This document shows, one piece after another, positions 62,035 through 64,000 of a DNA stretch of 64,000 nt. A program made the translations under genes and the position numbers. Positions within the stretch are counted from its first letter, which is position 1; the number at the start of each line of letters is the position of its first letter. Under the pieces are notes generated by a model that saw nothing but the letters and a program-made list of their open reading frames with translations, searched no databases and was not told where the DNA came from. This DNA is from Calothrix parasitica NIES-267 (GTDB lineage: Bacteria; Cyanobacteriota; Cyanobacteriia; Cyanobacteriales; Nostocaceae), in NCBI RefSeq assembly GCF_002368095.1, contig NZ_AP018227.1, positions 6,402,123 through 6,466,122 on the forward strand. Reading direction: 5' to 3'.

Positions 62035-64000
62035 ATGCAGTTAAATAAAAAATATCAATCTCTTATTTCTCAGCTTTCACAATTAAGTGACGAGCAATTT
62101 CAAAAAGATTATCTCAATCATCTTGAATGGACGGAATCTATCGCATCAATATTACCATTAATTGACGATTCAGAAGCTTTGCGGGTGGTTCGTTTAGGTT
62201 TGGATGTTGATTTAATTTTAGGTGCTTTTCTGGCTGGTAAAGTTAAGCCGGAATTGCAGAAAGAAACGGTTGGTTGGATTGAGAATTTAGAAATTCTGGA
62301 TAATCTAAAAGTTGAGCTATTAGGTAGAACTAAATCTGAATTAGCAATTCCTTTTTTAGCAAGAACATTAAATCAAGAAGAAGAATTGATTCGTGCGACA
62401 GTTGATATGGAGCGATTTTTTAAAGGTGAAATAGAAGAAGCACCAGAAAAAGAATTATTTTATCAAGCTCTTAATTATGAACAGCTTAGTATACAAACAG
62501 CTTATATTTTAGGAAGCTTTGGTGGAGAATCGTCAACTAATTTATTAATTGAAGCTTTATCAGATAAACGTAAATCAATTCGAGCATCTGCTGTAGAAGC
62601 TTTGGGGAATATTAACGATGAGTTAGCGATAACAGCATTGATTGAAGCATCAAAAAATGAAGATGAAGAAATTTGTTCTAGAGCAATTCATAGTTTAGGA
62701 GAAACTGGTTCGGATTTAGCCTTAGAAGTTTTAATTACTGCTTTAAATCATCAGAAAAAATCTATTGCTGAAGATGCTGTTCGTGCTTTGGGAAAAATTG
62801 CTGGAGAAGTTGCGGTAGAAGCGTTAATTCACTTTTTACTTGATGAAGATGACAGGGTTTGTAAAAGTTGTGCTGCTGCTTTGGTTGAAATTGGAAATGA
62901 AAGAGGAATTAGTATTTTATTTTCATTTTTAAACCATGATGATGTCAATGTACGTCAAGCTGCTGTTTATGGATTAAGAGATATCCACGACCAGCATACT
63001 TTATCAGCTTTACTTCCACTGTTGCAGGATGAAGATATTCGAGTACGTCAGGAAGCTGTTTTTGCAGTAGGACATATTATTTCACCATTTGAGACAGCAG
63101 AGAAAACCGTTAATCAATTTTCAGAAAATCAAAGATTTAATTTGGCGATCGCAATCTTGAAAACGCTCGATAACGAAGACGAGGAACTACGTCAGGGAGT
63201 AGCTTTCGTTTTAGAAAGAATTGCTGACGAATCAACTTTACCTATATTAATTGAAGCATTACAGCATAATAATCCAGAGATAAAAGCTTGTGCTGCAAGG
63301 TTATTGGGAATTATCGGAAATCCAAAAGTTTCGTATACGCTATTTCCACTATTACAGGATAAAAACCCTAGCGCTAGAGTAAATGCTGCTCGTGCTTTAG
63401 CAAAACTTGGTGATGAATCTGTAATTCCCTTGTTGACTAAAATGCTTGCTGAAGAAAAAAACCCTAGCGCTAGAGAAATTGTGATTCTTGGATTGGGAGA
63501 AACTCGGAATCCGAAAGTTATTCCAGAAATCATTGAAATCCTGCAAGAAAAAAACCCTAGTGCTAGGGAAATTGCGATTCGTGCTTTACAAAATATCGGT
63601 GGGGAATCAGCCGAAGCAGCAATAATTGATGTTTTATTGAAAGACCAAGATTATATAGTTTGCGATAAAGCTGCTTATGCTTTGGGTGTGATAGGTGGAG
63701 AAAAATCTGTAGTAGCGCTACGTCAAGCTTTATCAAACCCTAGTGGTGGTTGTGCTTTTGACCCAGTATTAGAAACTATAGTAGAAGCTTTGGGAAAAAT
63801 AGGTAGCGATACAGCAATAGAAGCGATTTTAGAACCTTTACCAACAGATACCTGTTTGGATAGCTTCGCAACTTTGACATTATTCAGATTTGGAAGCTTA
63901 AAAAATGTTCCGCAGTTGTGGAACATTCAAATCAAAGCTAAAGATAAAACTTGCTTTTGCGATGCTATCGAAGAAATTCAACTTAAACACCAACGTTATA
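62035..64000 (+). CDS. HEAT-repeat protein, tandem paralogue 2, cut by window edge
   Basis: Open to the right edge with no stop; at least 655 residues visible. The first 80 residues are about 85 percent identical to those of the upstream gene (MQLNKKYQSLISQLSQLSDE), then the sequences diverge. HEAT repeats run to the edge (IRASAVEALGNINDELA, VRQAAVYGLRDIHDQH). Residues about 443-570 contain four loops with NPSAR/NPSG sequence (for example EEKNPSAREIVIL) encoded by CCCTAGCGCTAGAG-like DNA, the same palindrome found in the FAD oxidase repeat. Upstream trailer duplicated with the gene. Confidence 0.85.
   Translation, partial: MQLNKKYQSLISQLSQLSDEQFQKDYLNHLEWTESIASILPLIDDSEALRVVRLGLDVDLILGAFLAGKVKPELQKETVGWIENLEILDNLKVELLGRTKSELAIPFLARTLNQEEELIRATVDMERFFKGEIEEAPEKELFYQALNYEQLSIQTAYILGSFGGESSTNLLIEALSDKRKSIRASAVEALGNINDELAITALIEASKNEDEEICSRAIHSLGETGSDLALEVLITALNHQKKSIAEDAVRALGKIAGEVAVEALIHFLLDEDDRVCKSCAAALVEIGNERGISILFSFLNHDDVNVRQAAVYGLRDIHDQHTLSALLPLLQDEDIRVRQEAVFAVGHIISPFETAEKTVNQFSENQRFNLAIAILKTLDNEDEELRQGVAFVLERIADESTLPILIEALQHNNPEIKACAARLLGIIGNPKVSYTLFPLLQDKNPSARVNAARALAKLGDESVIPLLTKMLAEEKNPSAREIVILGLGETRNPKVIPEIIEILQEKNPSAREIAIRALQNIGGESAEAAIIDVLLKDQDYIVCDKAAYALGVIGGEKSVVALRQALSNPSGGCAFDPVLETIVEALGKIGSDTAIEAILEPLPTDTCLDSFATLTLFRFGSLKNVPQLWNIQIKAKDKTCFCDAIEEIQLKHQRY

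Overview
The window is chromosomal DNA from a filamentous, probably heterocyst-forming cyanobacterium. A Rivularia or Calothrix-like Nostocales genome is my inference; no rRNA gene is present to settle it. Support comes from photosystem II genes (psbY, psbQ/CyanoQ), cyanophycin synthetase plus cyanophycinase, cyanobacteria-specific families (TIGR02652, DUF3685), scattered HIP1 octamers (GCGATCGC, for example at 1042, 55078 and 61829), and many intergenic arrays of degenerate 7-bp tandem repeats (STRRs) of the kind known from heterocystous cyanobacteria. The DNA is AT-rich and gene density is moderate. I saw no tRNA, rRNA, CRISPR array, intact transposase gene or prophage.

Layout. 1-9.2 kb: a left-truncated DUF6671 gene, an amino-acid ABC transporter (ATPase plus a fused binding-protein/permease), methionine aminopeptidase, a double M16 peptidase, a VOC protein and a TIGR02652 protein, the last six all on the minus strand. 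9.7-12.0 kb: gamma-carbonic-anhydrase-like protein, psbY (41 aa) and folC. 12.0-13.5 kb: a gene-free stretch leading to pilM-pilN-pilO-pilQ (type IV pilus). 19.6-22.6 kb: HU, a CobD-like aminotransferase and a flavoprotein disulfide-reductase homologue lacking its usual catalytic residues. 22.9-28.2 kb: divergent pair of a DUF3685 pseudo-receiver protein and a large NACHT-pentapeptide protein. 28.5-29.3 kb: a wrecked Ni/Co exporter gene. 30-35 kb: an RND efflux pump (adaptor plus permease). 35.6-41.8 kb: pirin, Dps, an FAD monooxygenase divergent from a TetR-type regulator with an extra C-terminal DNA-binding domain, a DCC thiol oxidoreductase, a small conserved protein and psbQ. 42-44.7 kb: an FAD amine oxidase carrying an in-frame 39-bp tandem repeat, a membrane protein and tatA. 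44.9-48.9 kb: cphA and cphB. 49.5-58.4 kb: trmD, ispF, a peptide-binding lipoprotein, larB, a small membrane protein, argH, a small basic protein, a Nudix hydrolase and an alpha/beta hydrolase. 58.5-59.3 kb: coaX split by an 8-bp repeat. 60-64 kb: two tandem HEAT-repeat genes (the second runs off the right edge) preceded by the decayed tail of a third copy.

Functional links visible in the sequence are cphA/cphB (synthesis and breakdown of the nitrogen polymer cyanophycin), pilMNOQ (pilus alignment complex and secretin), the RND adaptor/permease pair, and the TetR/monooxygenase divergent pair with a palindromic operator candidate. Most other neighbours look like unrelated housekeeping genes.

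The most unusual content is repeat-related. An 8-bp repeat has put coaX out of frame so that loss of one unit would restore it. One hairpin family has compensatory arm changes between its three copies. A TATAGC-ended MITE-like family is present, and one inverted repeat with similar ends sits between 15-bp direct repeats. Repeat DNA has also been absorbed into coding sequence in several genes.
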